From the NCBI RefSeq assembly GCF_031846305.1, contig NZ_JAVRHY010000003.1:124001-188000 (forward strand): 64,000 bases of DNA. The letters are read 5' to 3'. Shown piece after piece: positions 7,893 through 16,697 of the stretch. A model generated the notes under the pieces. The model was not told the origin of the DNA. It saw only the letters and a list, made by a program, of their open reading frames with translations, and did no database searches. Made by a program: the position numbers and the translations under genes. The stretch comes from Spectribacter acetivorans. GTDB taxonomy: Bacteria; Pseudomonadota; Gammaproteobacteria; Nevskiales; Salinisphaeraceae. The first letter of the stretch is position 1. Each line of letters starts with the position of its first letter.

Positions 7893-8435
7893 TCAGTCGC
7901 GCGGATCGAGCCCGACGCGGATGGCTTCCGGCAGTTCGATGCGTTCGGGGGTGTGGCCACGGGCCTCCAGCCAGTCCTTCATGGCCCAGCCGGTGGAGGA
8001 CGGCCAATAGCGCACCGACGCCGGGGGCAGGCATAGGGACTCGGCCAGTTCCTCGTTGTGGCGGATATCCCCCTCGGCCTCGACGTGGTAGCAGATCAGT
8101 ATCTGGTTCTTGGTGTAGAAGGGATAGATACCGATCAGCTCGCGCACTTCGCCGTCCAGGTCAAGCTCTTCCTTGACCTCGCGCACCACGCCTTCCTCGG
8201 GCGATTCGCCGGCCTCCAGAAAGCCCGTGATCAGCCCGAACATGCCCGCCGGCCAGGCCACATTGCGGGCCAGCACGATCCGGCCCTCGCGTTCCACCAC
8301 CGCGCCGACTACCGGCGTGGGGTTGTTCCAGAACACGTGGCCGCAGTCCGGGTCGGGGCAGGCCAGGCGCGGGCGGTCGCCGAGTTCGGCGCGGGTCAGC
8401 GACCCGCCGCAGCAGGGGCAGTAGCGAAAGCTCAT
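7893..8435 (-). CDS. Nudix hydrolase with N-terminal zinc ribbon (NudC-like)
   Basis: This 180-residue protein begins with a zinc ribbon (CPCCGG at residues 6-11 and CPDPDCG near 26-32) and continues into a Nudix domain. The Nudix box is GFLEAGESPEEGVVREVKEEL, with the catalytic REVKEE intact and a final D where G is usual. Nudix enzymes with such ribbons hydrolyse NADH or related nucleotide diphosphates; the substrate here is uncertain. Its start overlaps the stop of the exported SseB-like gene upstream by 4 bases. Confidence 0.85.
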   Translation of the reverse strand: MSFRYCPCCGGSLTRAELGDRPRLACPDPDCGHVFWNNPTPVVGAVVEREGRIVLARNVAWPAGMFGLITGFLEAGESPEEGVVREVKEELDLDGEVRELIGIYPFYTKNQILICYHVEAEGDIRHNEELAESLCLPPASVRYWPSSTGWAMKDWLEARGHTPERIELPEAIRVGLDPRD

Positions 8436-8920
8436 TTCAGGCGGTCCTCGATGCGATCCTCGTAGCGTTCACGCAGGCGCAGCAGGCCGTAACTGGGGAT
8501 GTTCATGCCCAGTGTCCAGCCCGGATTGATCGCCACCCCCATGCCGGGCGCGGTATGCGCCAGCACCCAGATGAAGTCGGTCTTCACGCCGTAGCGGTAT
8601 TCCGGATAGGTCTTGGCCACCCGGTGGGCGCGTTCCGGGCTGGTGAACACGGCCAGGCGTTGGCTCTTGTCCTCGCCGGCCGGCAGGACCAGCGCCGGCA
8701 GGTCGGCCGGGTCCTGGATCTGTGTGACTTCGTGGCGCGACAGCAGTACCACGTCGGCATCGATAAGTTCGGTGAGAAAGCCGTCGACCGTCTGCTCGCC
8801 GTTCTGGGCCGCGTAAAGGTCGCGCTCGAGCGCGTTGTAGAACTCTCGGGAGTTCTCCGCGGCGCCGGCAATGATCGGGGTCGCCAGCAGGACGACGAGC
8901 GTGATAATGACGCGTTGCAT
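8432..8920 (-). CDS. Exported SseB N-terminal-domain-like protein
   Basis: This 162-residue protein has a clear signal peptide (residues 1-20, cleavage near AGAAE). The mature part resembles the SseB N-terminal fold: LPALVLPAGEDKSQRLAVFT, a central strand-helix, and the GMGVAINPGWTLGMNIPSY motif, which is typical of SseB-type proteins. SseB proteins are normally cytoplasmic and their role is poorly known, so a periplasmic version is unusual. It lies between the TgpA gene and the Nudix gene in one minus-strand run. Confidence 0.6.
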   Translation of the reverse strand: MQRVIITLVVLLATPIIAGAAENSREFYNALERDLYAAQNGEQTVDGFLTELIDADVVLLSRHEVTQIQDPADLPALVLPAGEDKSQRLAVFTSPERAHRVAKTYPEYRYGVKTDFIWVLAHTAPGMGVAINPGWTLGMNIPSYGLLRLRERYEDRIEDRLK

Positions 8921-8932
8921 GGCCCGTTTATA

Positions 8933-10912
8933 TCAAATCCGGGCGGGCCGGCGTGGTCCGCCGGGTGGGCGGAATCCGCGCGCCTCACGGATGAAGGCCC
9001 GCCGTTGCTGCCGACTGCCGCCGTGGCGGTAGCGGATGGCGACGTACTCACGGGCCAGGGCGCTGACCGTGGTCGCGCAGTCCGGCCGGGCCCGCGCCAC
9101 GCGTGTCGCGTAGTCGAGCGGGCCCTCGTCGTCGCGCCGTGGCAGGCCCGCCGCGGCGAGCCGCCGGCACAATCGCAGCCAGGCTGCCTGGACCGGATCG
9201 ATGCCGCCGCGCGGCCGCGCCTGCCAGATCAGAATGGTGCCGATCAGCGCCATGACAGCCGTCAACAGCAGGGTCAGCGCCAGAATCATGGACCGCACGT
9301 CCGGCAATCCCAGCTCGGCGAGAAAATCCCGCTGACGTTCCGGACCGTAGGCCAGGAACCAGCGGTTCCAGCCGGCATTGGCCCAGTCCCAGGCAAGCTG
9401 GGCGCGTCGCAGCAGGTCGCCGCCGCCCCGCGCCAGGTAGGGCACCGGTTCATCCGCGCCCATTGAACCGCCCAGGCCGGATTCGATGCGTTCGGGCGCC
9501 ACCGCCCCGGTGGGATCGACACGTACCCAGCCCCGGCCTTCCAGCCAGACTTCCGCCCAGGCATGGGCATCGGCGGCGCGCACGATCAGGTAGTCGCCCA
9601 GTCCCGGGCTGCCGCCCTGGTAACCGGTAACCACCCGCGCCGGGATGCCGGCGGCCCGCATCAGGAACACGAAGGCGCCGGCGTAGTGTTCGCAGAAACC
9701 CGCGCGGGTATCGAACAGGAACTGATCGATGCGGTCCTCGCCGCGTAGCGCGCCCGGCTGCAGCGTATAGCGGAAGGGCTGTTCACGGAAACGGGTGAGC
9801 GCGGCGGTGACGACGTCGGCCGGTCCCGCATCGCGGTCGCGCCATTGTCGTGCCAGTGCCCGGGCCTGCGGGTTGCCGTCACCCGGCAGACGGCGGGCGT
9901 AATCGAGAAGATCGGGCGGCGAATCCGGTTGCAGGACGTAGTCGGGCACCGAGGACAGCGTGAATGCCCGCCGCTGGCTGATCGGCTCGCGGGTACGCAG
10001 GCTGCCGGCGGCATCCCGGTAGGCGTTGGCCGGGGCGCGGGCGGGCAGATCCAGAGCCAGCAACCAGTCCTGGTCGTGGGGTTCCAGCGTGAGCCGGTAG
10101 CGGATCGGCGCGGTTTGCGGCCGGTAGTCTGGTGCCGCATCGAGAAAGCGGCCGGGCCAGCCGGTGGTCCAGCGCCGGCCGTCGAATGACCAGAACACCG
10201 GGCCCCGCCAGTAACGCTGGGCCGGTGGCGGCGGATCGCCCTCGAACTCGACCCGGAAGGCCACCGCGTCGGACAGGGCAACCCGGCTGATGCTGCCCGG
10301 CTCCATGCTGTCGGACAGCCCCGTGCGGGCGCTGGCGCCGCTGTCGGAGGGTAGCCCCCACAGGGGCCCGGGGATGCGGGGGAACAGCACGAATAGCAGG
10401 ACGGCCAGCGGCAGGGCCTGGGCCAGCAGGCTGGCCGAACGCCGCAGCAGATCGCGGATGGGCAGGGCACGGCCGGGATGGTTGGCGTCGATGAAGCAGG
10501 CAGTGATCAGCCAGCCGGCCAGGCCCAGGAACACCGCCATCACGATTTCCTGCGAGAACAGGAAATGGGTGATGACCACGAAGTAGCACAGCCCCAGCAG
10601 GATCATCATGTCCCGGTGGCGATGGGTTTCCGTGAGCTTCAGGGCCAGCATCAGCATCAGCAGGGCCACGCCCGCATTCTGGCCGTCCACTCGGCCGTAG
10701 CTGGCGTAGACGCCGACGAAGGCCGCCAGCGCCAGCAGCAGCCGCAGCCGCAGCCAGCGGGCCGGTGCCGGCCAGTCCCGCCAGGCAGCCATTGCCTGCC
10801 AGCCGAGAATGGCGCCGGTGAACAGGCTGACCCACACCGGCACTCGCACCAGGTGTGGCGCCATTACCAGCGCCAGCACCGCAATCAGTCGCAGGCGCTG
10901 CTCAGTCGGCAT
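8933..10912 (-). CDS. tgpA: TgpA-type membrane transglutaminase (DUF3488/transglutaminase-like)
   Basis: The 659-residue protein has five or six N-terminal membrane segments (about 10-190), a periplasmic transglutaminase-like domain, one more membrane helix near 555-575, and a C-terminal cytoplasmic DUF4129-like tail. The catalytic triad is visible: Cys in TRAGFCEHYAGAF, His in AADAHAWAEVW and Asp in VRVDPTGAV. TgpA in Pseudomonas is essential and has periplasmic transglutaminase activity. Its start overlaps the end of the DUF58 gene by 11 bases, completing the conserved moxR-DUF58-tgpA trio. Confidence 0.9.
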   Translation of the reverse strand: MPTEQRLRLIAVLALVMAPHLVRVPVWVSLFTGAILGWQAMAAWRDWPAPARWLRLRLLLALAAFVGVYASYGRVDGQNAGVALLMLMLALKLTETHRHRDMMILLGLCYFVVITHFLFSQEIVMAVFLGLAGWLITACFIDANHPGRALPIRDLLRRSASLLAQALPLAVLLFVLFPRIPGPLWGLPSDSGASARTGLSDSMEPGSISRVALSDAVAFRVEFEGDPPPPAQRYWRGPVFWSFDGRRWTTGWPGRFLDAAPDYRPQTAPIRYRLTLEPHDQDWLLALDLPARAPANAYRDAAGSLRTREPISQRRAFTLSSVPDYVLQPDSPPDLLDYARRLPGDGNPQARALARQWRDRDAGPADVVTAALTRFREQPFRYTLQPGALRGEDRIDQFLFDTRAGFCEHYAGAFVFLMRAAGIPARVVTGYQGGSPGLGDYLIVRAADAHAWAEVWLEGRGWVRVDPTGAVAPERIESGLGGSMGADEPVPYLARGGGDLLRRAQLAWDWANAGWNRWFLAYGPERQRDFLAELGLPDVRSMILALTLLLTAVMALIGTILIWQARPRGGIDPVQAAWLRLCRRLAAAGLPRRDDEGPLDYATRVARARPDCATTVSALAREYVAIRYRHGGSRQQRRAFIREARGFRPPGGPRRPARI

Positions 10913-11870
10913 ACAGGGCCAGGCTGCGCAGGCAGCGGTCCCGATGCGGGGCGCCGCGGTCTGGCGGAATCTCGGCGCCCGGCAGCCGCAGGCCGTACAC
11001 CAGCCCGCGACGGTCGGCCTCCTGCACCCAGCGGGTGAGTTGACTCAGCCGCGGTTCAACGCCGCCGCCCGGGACCATGGCGAAATCCAGCCACAGCGTT
11101 TCCTGACGCGGATCGTCGAACTGCTTGACCATCAGCGTGCCGGTGCGGGGGTAGCTTTTCCAGTGAATCAGCCGCGGCGGGTCGCCCCGGCCGTAGCGCC
11201 GCAGGCCGGCGAAATCCTCGCGGCCGGTGCGGTGGCGGTCCGCGCCCTCGACCAGGCCGGGACTGGCGGGTGGCAGCGGTGCCCGCCCGGCCGGTCGCGG
11301 GTAGACCAGTACGCTCTGATCGAGGCGAATCCAGGTCCAGGCCCGGAACAGGCCCATCGGGAACAGGGTGCTGATCTTCAGGCGGGGCAGGGGCAGCCGG
11401 CCGCGCGCCCGGGTGGTCAGGGACAACCGGCAGATGGCGTCGCCGCCGGCCGGGATGTCGGTAACGGCGTCGTCCTGGGCGTCCACGGTGTCATCGGCGG
11501 CTACGGCCACGGCCAGCCGGGACTGGCCGGCCGGATTGTGCAGCATCACGGCCAGCAGGGCCGGCTGACCCGCGAAGACCGGCCCCACCGGCGCCGCACG
11601 CACGGTCAGATTGAGCAGGTTGCGGTGGGTGTGATGCATGGCCACCAGGACCAGGCCGCCGAGCAGGAAGGTCAGGGCGAATCCCAGGCTGTTGCTGTAG
11701 TTCATCGAGCCCAGCAGCATGGTGAACAGCAACAGCCCGAACCAGGCCCCGCCGCGCGTGGGCAGGATGTAGAGCCGCCGCCGGTGAATCCGCACCGGGC
11801 CGGTCTGCGGCGGGCTGCGGCGATCGATCCAGGCCCGGGTGCGCGCGCGCAGCCGCTGCGTCAGTGCCAT
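10902..11870 (-). CDS. DUF58 domain protein
   Basis: The 322-residue protein has two N-terminal membrane helices (about 36-80), a beta-sandwich region, and the DUF58/vWA-like C-terminal half with GREDFAGLRRYGRGDPPRLI and HWKSYPRTGTLMVKQF. The start at 11870 (MALTQRL) is chosen because it lies 10 bases after the MoxR stop and gives the usual length; the open frame extends further upstream without family similarity. DUF58 proteins act with MoxR AAA ATPases, probably in metal insertion or assembly of envelope complexes. Confidence 0.88.
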   Translation of the reverse strand: MALTQRLRARTRAWIDRRSPPQTGPVRIHRRRLYILPTRGGAWFGLLLFTMLLGSMNYSNSLGFALTFLLGGLVLVAMHHTHRNLLNLTVRAAPVGPVFAGQPALLAVMLHNPAGQSRLAVAVAADDTVDAQDDAVTDIPAGGDAICRLSLTTRARGRLPLPRLKISTLFPMGLFRAWTWIRLDQSVLVYPRPAGRAPLPPASPGLVEGADRHRTGREDFAGLRRYGRGDPPRLIHWKSYPRTGTLMVKQFDDPRQETLWLDFAMVPGGGVEPRLSQLTRWVQEADRRGLVYGLRLPGAEIPPDRGAPHRDRCLRSLALYAD

Positions 11871-11880
11871 CCCGCCGCCG

Positions 11881-12822
11881 TCACGGCACTGCCACGGCCT
11901 CGCGCAGCCGGCGCGCGGGCGAGATGGTTTCCGTGTCGTCGGTGCCTGGCGGCAGGCGGTGATCCACCACCGCGGCCAGCACCGCCTGGACGTCCTCGGG
12001 CAGCACGTAATCGCGTCCGGCCAGGAATGCCCATGCCTGGGCCGCGCGGCGCAATGCCAGCCCCGCGCGCGGCGACAGGCCGTGACGGAACGCACTGTCC
12101 CGGCGGCTTTCGGTGATCAGGTCGAGAATATAGTTCAGCAGCGGTTCCCGGACGGTGATTGCCTCGCAACGGGCCTGGGCGTCGGCCAGATCGGCCGGCG
12201 TCATCACCGGGGCGAGATCCGCCAGCATGTCCCGACGGCTGCGCTCCGCCAGCAGCTGGCGTTCCGCCTCCGGGGGCGGGTAGCCGAGGCGAATGCGCAT
12301 CAGGAAGCGGTCCAGCTGCGACTCGGGCAGGGCGAAGGTGCCGGCCTGGTCCCCGGGATTCTGGGTTGCGACCACGAAGAACGGGCTGGGCAGGTCCCGG
12401 GTGGCCCCGTCGATGGTGACCTGACCTTCCTCCATCGCCTCGAGCAGGGCGCTCTGGGTCTTGGGGCTGGCGCGGTTGATCTCGTCGGCCAGCAGCAACT
12501 GGGTAAAGACCGGACCGGGATGGAACTCGAAGCGCGCCCCGGCGGTTTCGAACACCGACACGCCGAGGATGTCGGTGGGCAGCAGGTCGGCAGTGAACTG
12601 GACCCGGGCGAAATCCAGGCCCAGCGCACGGGCCAGCGCCTGCGCGAGCGTGGTCTTGCCGACCCCCGGCAGATCCTCGATCAGCACGTGCCCGCGGGCG
12701 AGCAGGCAACTCAGCGCCAGGCGGATCTGTTCGTCCTTGCCCAGGATCACCCCGGTGAGGGTATCCAGCGCAAGCTGTAACGGATGCGCGGCGCGGGCCG
12801 GCTGCGGCGATACGCGGTTCAT
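11881..12822 (-). CDS. MoxR-family AAA+ ATPase
   Basis: The 313-residue protein carries Walker A DLPGVGKTTLAQ (about 50-61), Walker B LLLADEINRASPKTQ (about 108-122), sensor 1 VVATQNPGDQAG, and an arginine-finger region RFLMRI. MoxR ATPases work as chaperones with vWA/DUF58 partners. It heads the moxR-DUF58-tgpA operon. The 136-base spacer upstream contains an inverted repeat GTACCCT (12882-12888) / AGGGTAC (12899-12905), 60 bases before the start, which might be a regulatory site. Confidence 0.92.
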   Translation of the reverse strand: MNRVSPQPARAAHPLQLALDTLTGVILGKDEQIRLALSCLLARGHVLIEDLPGVGKTTLAQALARALGLDFARVQFTADLLPTDILGVSVFETAGARFEFHPGPVFTQLLLADEINRASPKTQSALLEAMEEGQVTIDGATRDLPSPFFVVATQNPGDQAGTFALPESQLDRFLMRIRLGYPPPEAERQLLAERSRRDMLADLAPVMTPADLADAQARCEAITVREPLLNYILDLITESRRDSAFRHGLSPRAGLALRRAAQAWAFLAGRDYVLPEDVQAVLAAVVDHRLPPGTDDTETISPARRLREAVAVP

Positions 12823-12958
12823 TCAGTCTCCCGGTGCGGCGTGCGTCGTTGCCGGGTCATCGGCCGCGGCGGTCGCCGGGCGTACCCTGACACCGGCAAG
12901 GGTACCGGAGCCTCCCGCGGTTGACACCCGGCAGGCGGTGGCTACGGGTGCGGCAGCC

Positions 12959-13402
12959 TCATTCGTCCCGCCGGTAATCACCCTCGATGGTGCGGTCGTC
13001 GCCCGGCCGCCGGCTGGGCCCCGCGCCGGCGCTGCCGTCCGGCGTCATCACCACGGCCCGCCGCAGCAGGTTCACCGCCAGCCGGCGCCGCAGGGCGGGT
13101 ACCAGCAGCGCGAACCCCAGGGCATCGGTGAGGAAACCCGGCGTTAGCAGGGTGATGCCGGCAATCAGCAGGGCCGCGCCCTCCAGCAGGGGCAGGGCGG
13201 GGGCCTCGCCCCGCTGCTGGTGGGCCTGGATTTCCTGCACCGTGCGGAAGCCCTGGATGCGCACCAGCTGGCTGCCGATGATGGCGGTGAGGATGATCAG
13301 CCCGATGGTGGCCAGCACGCCGATACGGCTGCCCACCTCGATCAGCAGCCAGGTTTCCACCAGCGGGATGGTGATGAACAGCAGTAGCAGGCGTCCCGCC
13401 AT
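12959..13402 (-). CDS. fxsA: FxsA family membrane protein
   Basis: The 147-residue protein has three or four membrane segments and the conserved IPLVETWLLIEVGSRIG and LLTPGFLTDALGFALLVP blocks of FxsA. E. coli FxsA, when overproduced, relieves exclusion of phage T7 in F-plasmid cells; its normal role is unknown. The C-terminal 30 residues are polar. Its ATG shares one base with the valS stop (TAATG), so it is translationally coupled to valS. Confidence 0.9.
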   Translation of the reverse strand: MAGRLLLLFITIPLVETWLLIEVGSRIGVLATIGLIILTAIIGSQLVRIQGFRTVQEIQAHQQRGEAPALPLLEGAALLIAGITLLTPGFLTDALGFALLVPALRRRLAVNLLRRAVVMTPDGSAGAGPSRRPGDDRTIEGDYRRDE

Positions 13403-16185
13403 TACAGCGCCGCCACCCGGTCACGCTGGCCGCGCAGCTCGGCCACGGCGGCGTCGATCTCGGACAGCCGGCCGCGGGTCTTGTCGACCACGTCGGCCGG
13501 GGCCTTGTCCACGAAATTGGGGTTGTCGAGCTTGCCGCGCACCGAGGCCTGTTCCTTGTCGAGTTGGGCCAGCCGCTTGTCCAGCCGGGCGAGTTCCGCG
13601 TCCTTGTCGATCAGACCCGCCATCGGCACCAGGAGTTTCATTCGGCCCGCCAGGGCGGTGGCGGCATCGGGGGCGTCGTCGTCGGGGCCGAGATGCTCGA
13701 TCGACTCGACGCCGGCCAGGAAGGTCAGCGCCGGCCAGTGGCGGTCCAGCCGTTCGCGGTCGCCGGTTTCCGCGCCCTGGGTGAGCACCGGCAGCGGTTG
13801 GCGCGGGGCGATGTCCATTTCGCCACGGATCTGGCGCAGGCCGAGAATCACGGTCTGCAGCCATTCGATTTCGACTTCGGCGTCGGGATCGATACGGTCG
13901 TCGTCCGGCACCGGGAAGGGCTGGCGCATCAGGGTGTCGCCTTCGCGGCCGGCCAGCGGGGCGATGCGCTGCCAGATTTCCTCGGTGATGAAGGGCATGA
14001 TCGGGTGCAGCAGGCGCAGGGCGGTTTCCAGCACCCGCACCAGCGTGCGCCGGGTGCCGCGTTGCTCGGCTTCGCCCGCGTGATCGCCCTGGAGCACCGG
14101 CTTGATCAGTTCCAGGTACCAGTCGCAGTAGTGGTGCCAGACGAACTCGTACAGCGCCTGGGCGGCCAGGTCGAAGCGATAGGCCTCGATGTGACGGATC
14201 ACGTCGGCCTCGGTGCGCTGCAGTTGCGAGGCGATCCAGCGATCGGCCCAGGACAGCTCGATCGCCGCCTCGGCGTCCAGGCCAGTGTCGGCGCCTTCGG
14301 TGTTCATCAGCACGAAGCGGGCCGCGTTCCACAGCTTGTTGCAGAAGTTGCGGTAGCCCTCGACCCGGCCGAGATCGAAACGGATGTCGCGCCCCTGGGA
14401 GGCCAGCGAGGCGAAGGTGAAACGCAGGGCGTCGGTGCCGTAGGCCGGAATGCCGTCGGGGAAGTGGCGCCGGGTGGTTTTCTCGATCTTTTCCTGCAGG
14501 TGCGGCTGCATCAGTCCGCTGGTGCGCTTGGTCACCAGCGATTCCAGGTCGATGCCGTCTATGAGATCAATGGGATCGAGCACGTTGCCCTTGGACTTGG
14601 ACATCTTCTGGCCGTCCGAATCGCGCACCAGGCCGTGCACGTAGACCTCGGCGAAGGGCACGTCGTCCATGAACTTCAGGCCCATCATGATCATCCGGGC
14701 GACCCAGAAGAAGATGATGTCGAAGCCGGTGACCAGCACGCTGGTGGGGTAGAAATGCCCCAGCGCCTCGGTGTCCTCGGGCCAGCCGAGGGTGGAGAAT
14801 GGCCACAGCGCCGACGAAAACCAGGTGTCGAGCACGTCCTCGTCCTGCGTCAGCGACGTGCCGGGGTCGAGGTCGCCGGCGTGCCTCTCGCGCACCTCGG
14901 CTTCCGAGCGGCCGACGTAGACGTTGCCGGCCTCGTCGTACCAGGCGGGAATCCGGTGCCCCCACCAGAGCTGACGGCTGATGCACCAGTCCTCGATGTT
15001 CTTCATCCACTCGAAGTAGGTCTTGTCCCAGTTGCCGGGCACGAAGCGGATGCGGCCTTCCTCCACCGCCCGGATCGCCGGTTCCGCCAGCGGTTCGGCA
15101 CGCACGAACCACTGATCGGTGAGGTAGGGCTCGATCACCGAGCCGGAGCGATCGCCGCGGGGCACCATCAGCTTGTGGTCATCGACCCGCTCGAGCAGGC
15201 CCAGGGCGTCGAGGTCGGCCACCACCCGCTTGCGGGCCTCGAACCGGTCCAGCCCGCGGTAGGCTGCCGGCACGGCGTCGTTGAGGGTGGCGTCCTCGTG
15301 GAAGATGTTGATCCGGGGCAGATCGTGGCGTTCGCCCAGGGCGTAGTCGTTGAAATCGTGCGCCGGGGTGATCTTGACGCAGCCGGAGCCCAGTTCCGGG
15401 TCGACGTAGGTGTCGGCCACGATCGGGATGTCGCGGTCCACCAGCGGCAGCCGGACGGTTTTTCCGATCAGGTGCTGGTAGCGCTCGTCGTCGGGATGCA
15501 CCGCTACGGCGGTATCCCCGAGCATGGTTTCGGGCCGGGTGGTGGCCACCGACAGCGTGCCGCTGCCGTCGGCCAGTGGGTAGCGGAAGTGCCAGAAGTG
15601 GCCGCTTTCTTCCTCGCTGATCACTTCCAGGTCGGAGATCGCGGTGTGCAGCACCGGGTCCCAGTTGACCAGCCGCTTGCCGCGGTAGATCAGGCCCTCG
15701 TCGAACAGCCGCACGAATACCTCGCGCACGGCGGTGGACAGGCCCTCGTCCATGGTGAAGCGCTCGCGCGACCAGTCCACGGACGCGCCCATGCGGCGCA
15801 GCTGGCGGGTGATGTGGCCGCCGGATTCGGCCTTCCACTGCCAGACGCGGTCGACGAAAGTCTCGCGTCCGAGTTGATGCCGGCTACTGCCCTCGGCGGC
15901 GAGCTGGCGCTCCACCACCATCTGGGTGGCGATGCCGGCGTGGTCGGTACCGGGCTGCCACAGGGTGCGGCAGCCGCGCATGCGCTGGTAGCGGGTTAGC
16001 GCATCCATGATCGTGTCCTGAAAGGCATGGCCCATGTGCAGGCTGCCCGTCACGTTGGGCGGCGGGATCATGATGGCGAAGGACGGTACGTCCTTGCGGT
16101 CCGTCCGGGGGGCGAAGTGTCCGCCGGCCTCCCAGCATTCATACCATTTGGTTTCGATGGCGCGGGGGTCGAATTGCTTATCCAT
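13402..16185 (-). CDS. valS: Valine--tRNA ligase
   Basis: The 927-residue class Ia synthetase charges tRNA-Val. The HIGH motif is PNVTGSLHMGHAFQD (about residues 41-55), and the KMSKS motif is GQKMSKSKGNVLDP near 545. An editing domain lies between them, and a C-terminal coiled coil (LIDKDAELARLDKRLAQLDK, near 860) binds tRNA. The start at 16185 (MDKQFDPRAIE) aligns with known ValS; an upstream in-frame ATG at 16224 adds 13 residues with no better ribosome site. It lies in the classic pepA-holC-valS order. Confidence 0.96.
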   Translation of the reverse strand: MDKQFDPRAIETKWYECWEAGGHFAPRTDRKDVPSFAIMIPPPNVTGSLHMGHAFQDTIMDALTRYQRMRGCRTLWQPGTDHAGIATQMVVERQLAAEGSSRHQLGRETFVDRVWQWKAESGGHITRQLRRMGASVDWSRERFTMDEGLSTAVREVFVRLFDEGLIYRGKRLVNWDPVLHTAISDLEVISEEESGHFWHFRYPLADGSGTLSVATTRPETMLGDTAVAVHPDDERYQHLIGKTVRLPLVDRDIPIVADTYVDPELGSGCVKITPAHDFNDYALGERHDLPRINIFHEDATLNDAVPAAYRGLDRFEARKRVVADLDALGLLERVDDHKLMVPRGDRSGSVIEPYLTDQWFVRAEPLAEPAIRAVEEGRIRFVPGNWDKTYFEWMKNIEDWCISRQLWWGHRIPAWYDEAGNVYVGRSEAEVRERHAGDLDPGTSLTQDEDVLDTWFSSALWPFSTLGWPEDTEALGHFYPTSVLVTGFDIIFFWVARMIMMGLKFMDDVPFAEVYVHGLVRDSDGQKMSKSKGNVLDPIDLIDGIDLESLVTKRTSGLMQPHLQEKIEKTTRRHFPDGIPAYGTDALRFTFASLASQGRDIRFDLGRVEGYRNFCNKLWNAARFVLMNTEGADTGLDAEAAIELSWADRWIASQLQRTEADVIRHIEAYRFDLAAQALYEFVWHHYCDWYLELIKPVLQGDHAGEAEQRGTRRTLVRVLETALRLLHPIMPFITEEIWQRIAPLAGREGDTLMRQPFPVPDDDRIDPDAEVEIEWLQTVILGLRQIRGEMDIAPRQPLPVLTQGAETGDRERLDRHWPALTFLAGVESIEHLGPDDDAPDAATALAGRMKLLVPMAGLIDKDAELARLDKRLAQLDKEQASVRGKLDNPNFVDKAPADVVDKTRGRLSEIDAAVAELRGQRDRVAAL

Positions 16186-16268
16186 TGGAACGTGACTGAT
16201 GACGGGTCGGATGATCGGCGGCATGACCGGCGCCTGTGCACCGATCGTTGACGGCCACCGATCCTGGG

Positions 16269-16697
16269 TCAGGCTATTTTATGCGTTTCCAGCGGGTAAC
16301 CGCGTTCCTGATAGAAGCGGTAACGCTGGCGGGCGGCCAGACGGTTGCCCGGGGTGACGATCTCCAGACTGCGGGTGAAGCGGCTGAAAAAGGCCGGCAC
16401 CTCGTCGGTCAGGCTGATCAGCACGTCGTCGAAATCGCCCGGCGGTTCCGCGTCGTGGCCGATCACCACCGGGGTGGGGTCCTGCTCGCCCCGGGCCGTT
16501 GCCACCAGATGCGGGACGAAGCTGCCCTGGCGAAAGGTCCAGAGCAGCCCGTCCAGCGTCTGCGCCGCGGCGGCATCGGCCACGTGCAGATATACCCGAT
16601 GGCCCTGGTCGTGGGCCTTTTCGGCCAGCCGGCATGCGGTGCGCATGCCGGCATCGGCGCCCTCGGCTTCAACGATATAGAAGGAGACTTCCGTCAT
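16269..16697 (-). CDS. holC: DNA polymerase III chi subunit
   Basis: The 142-residue protein matches HolC, which links the clamp loader to single-strand DNA-binding protein. Landmarks are the N-terminal SFYIVE strand, ACRLAEKAHDQGHRVYLH, LLWTFRQGSFVPH and the C-terminal RQRYRFYQERGYPLETHKI. The start at 16697 gives a 4-base ATGA overlap with the pepA stop, which decides between it and upstream alternatives in the same frame. Confidence 0.93.
   Translation of the reverse strand: MTEVSFYIVEAEGADAGMRTACRLAEKAHDQGHRVYLHVADAAAAQTLDGLLWTFRQGSFVPHLVATARGEQDPTPVVIGHDAEPPGDFDDVLISLTDEVPAFFSRFTRSLEIVTPGNRLAARQRYRFYQERGYPLETHKIA

Noticed and set aside
12921..12948. TTGACA with TACGGG 16 bases downstream, plus strand
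   Set aside because: It is a good -35 but a poor -10, and it would drive antisense transcription into fxsA and valS with no gene in that direction.
13564..15999. 811-codon plus-strand open frame opposite valS
   Set aside because: It is an antisense shadow of valS, which has intact HIGH and KMSKS motifs. Its composition is His/Gly/Gln-rich, as is typical of such shadows.
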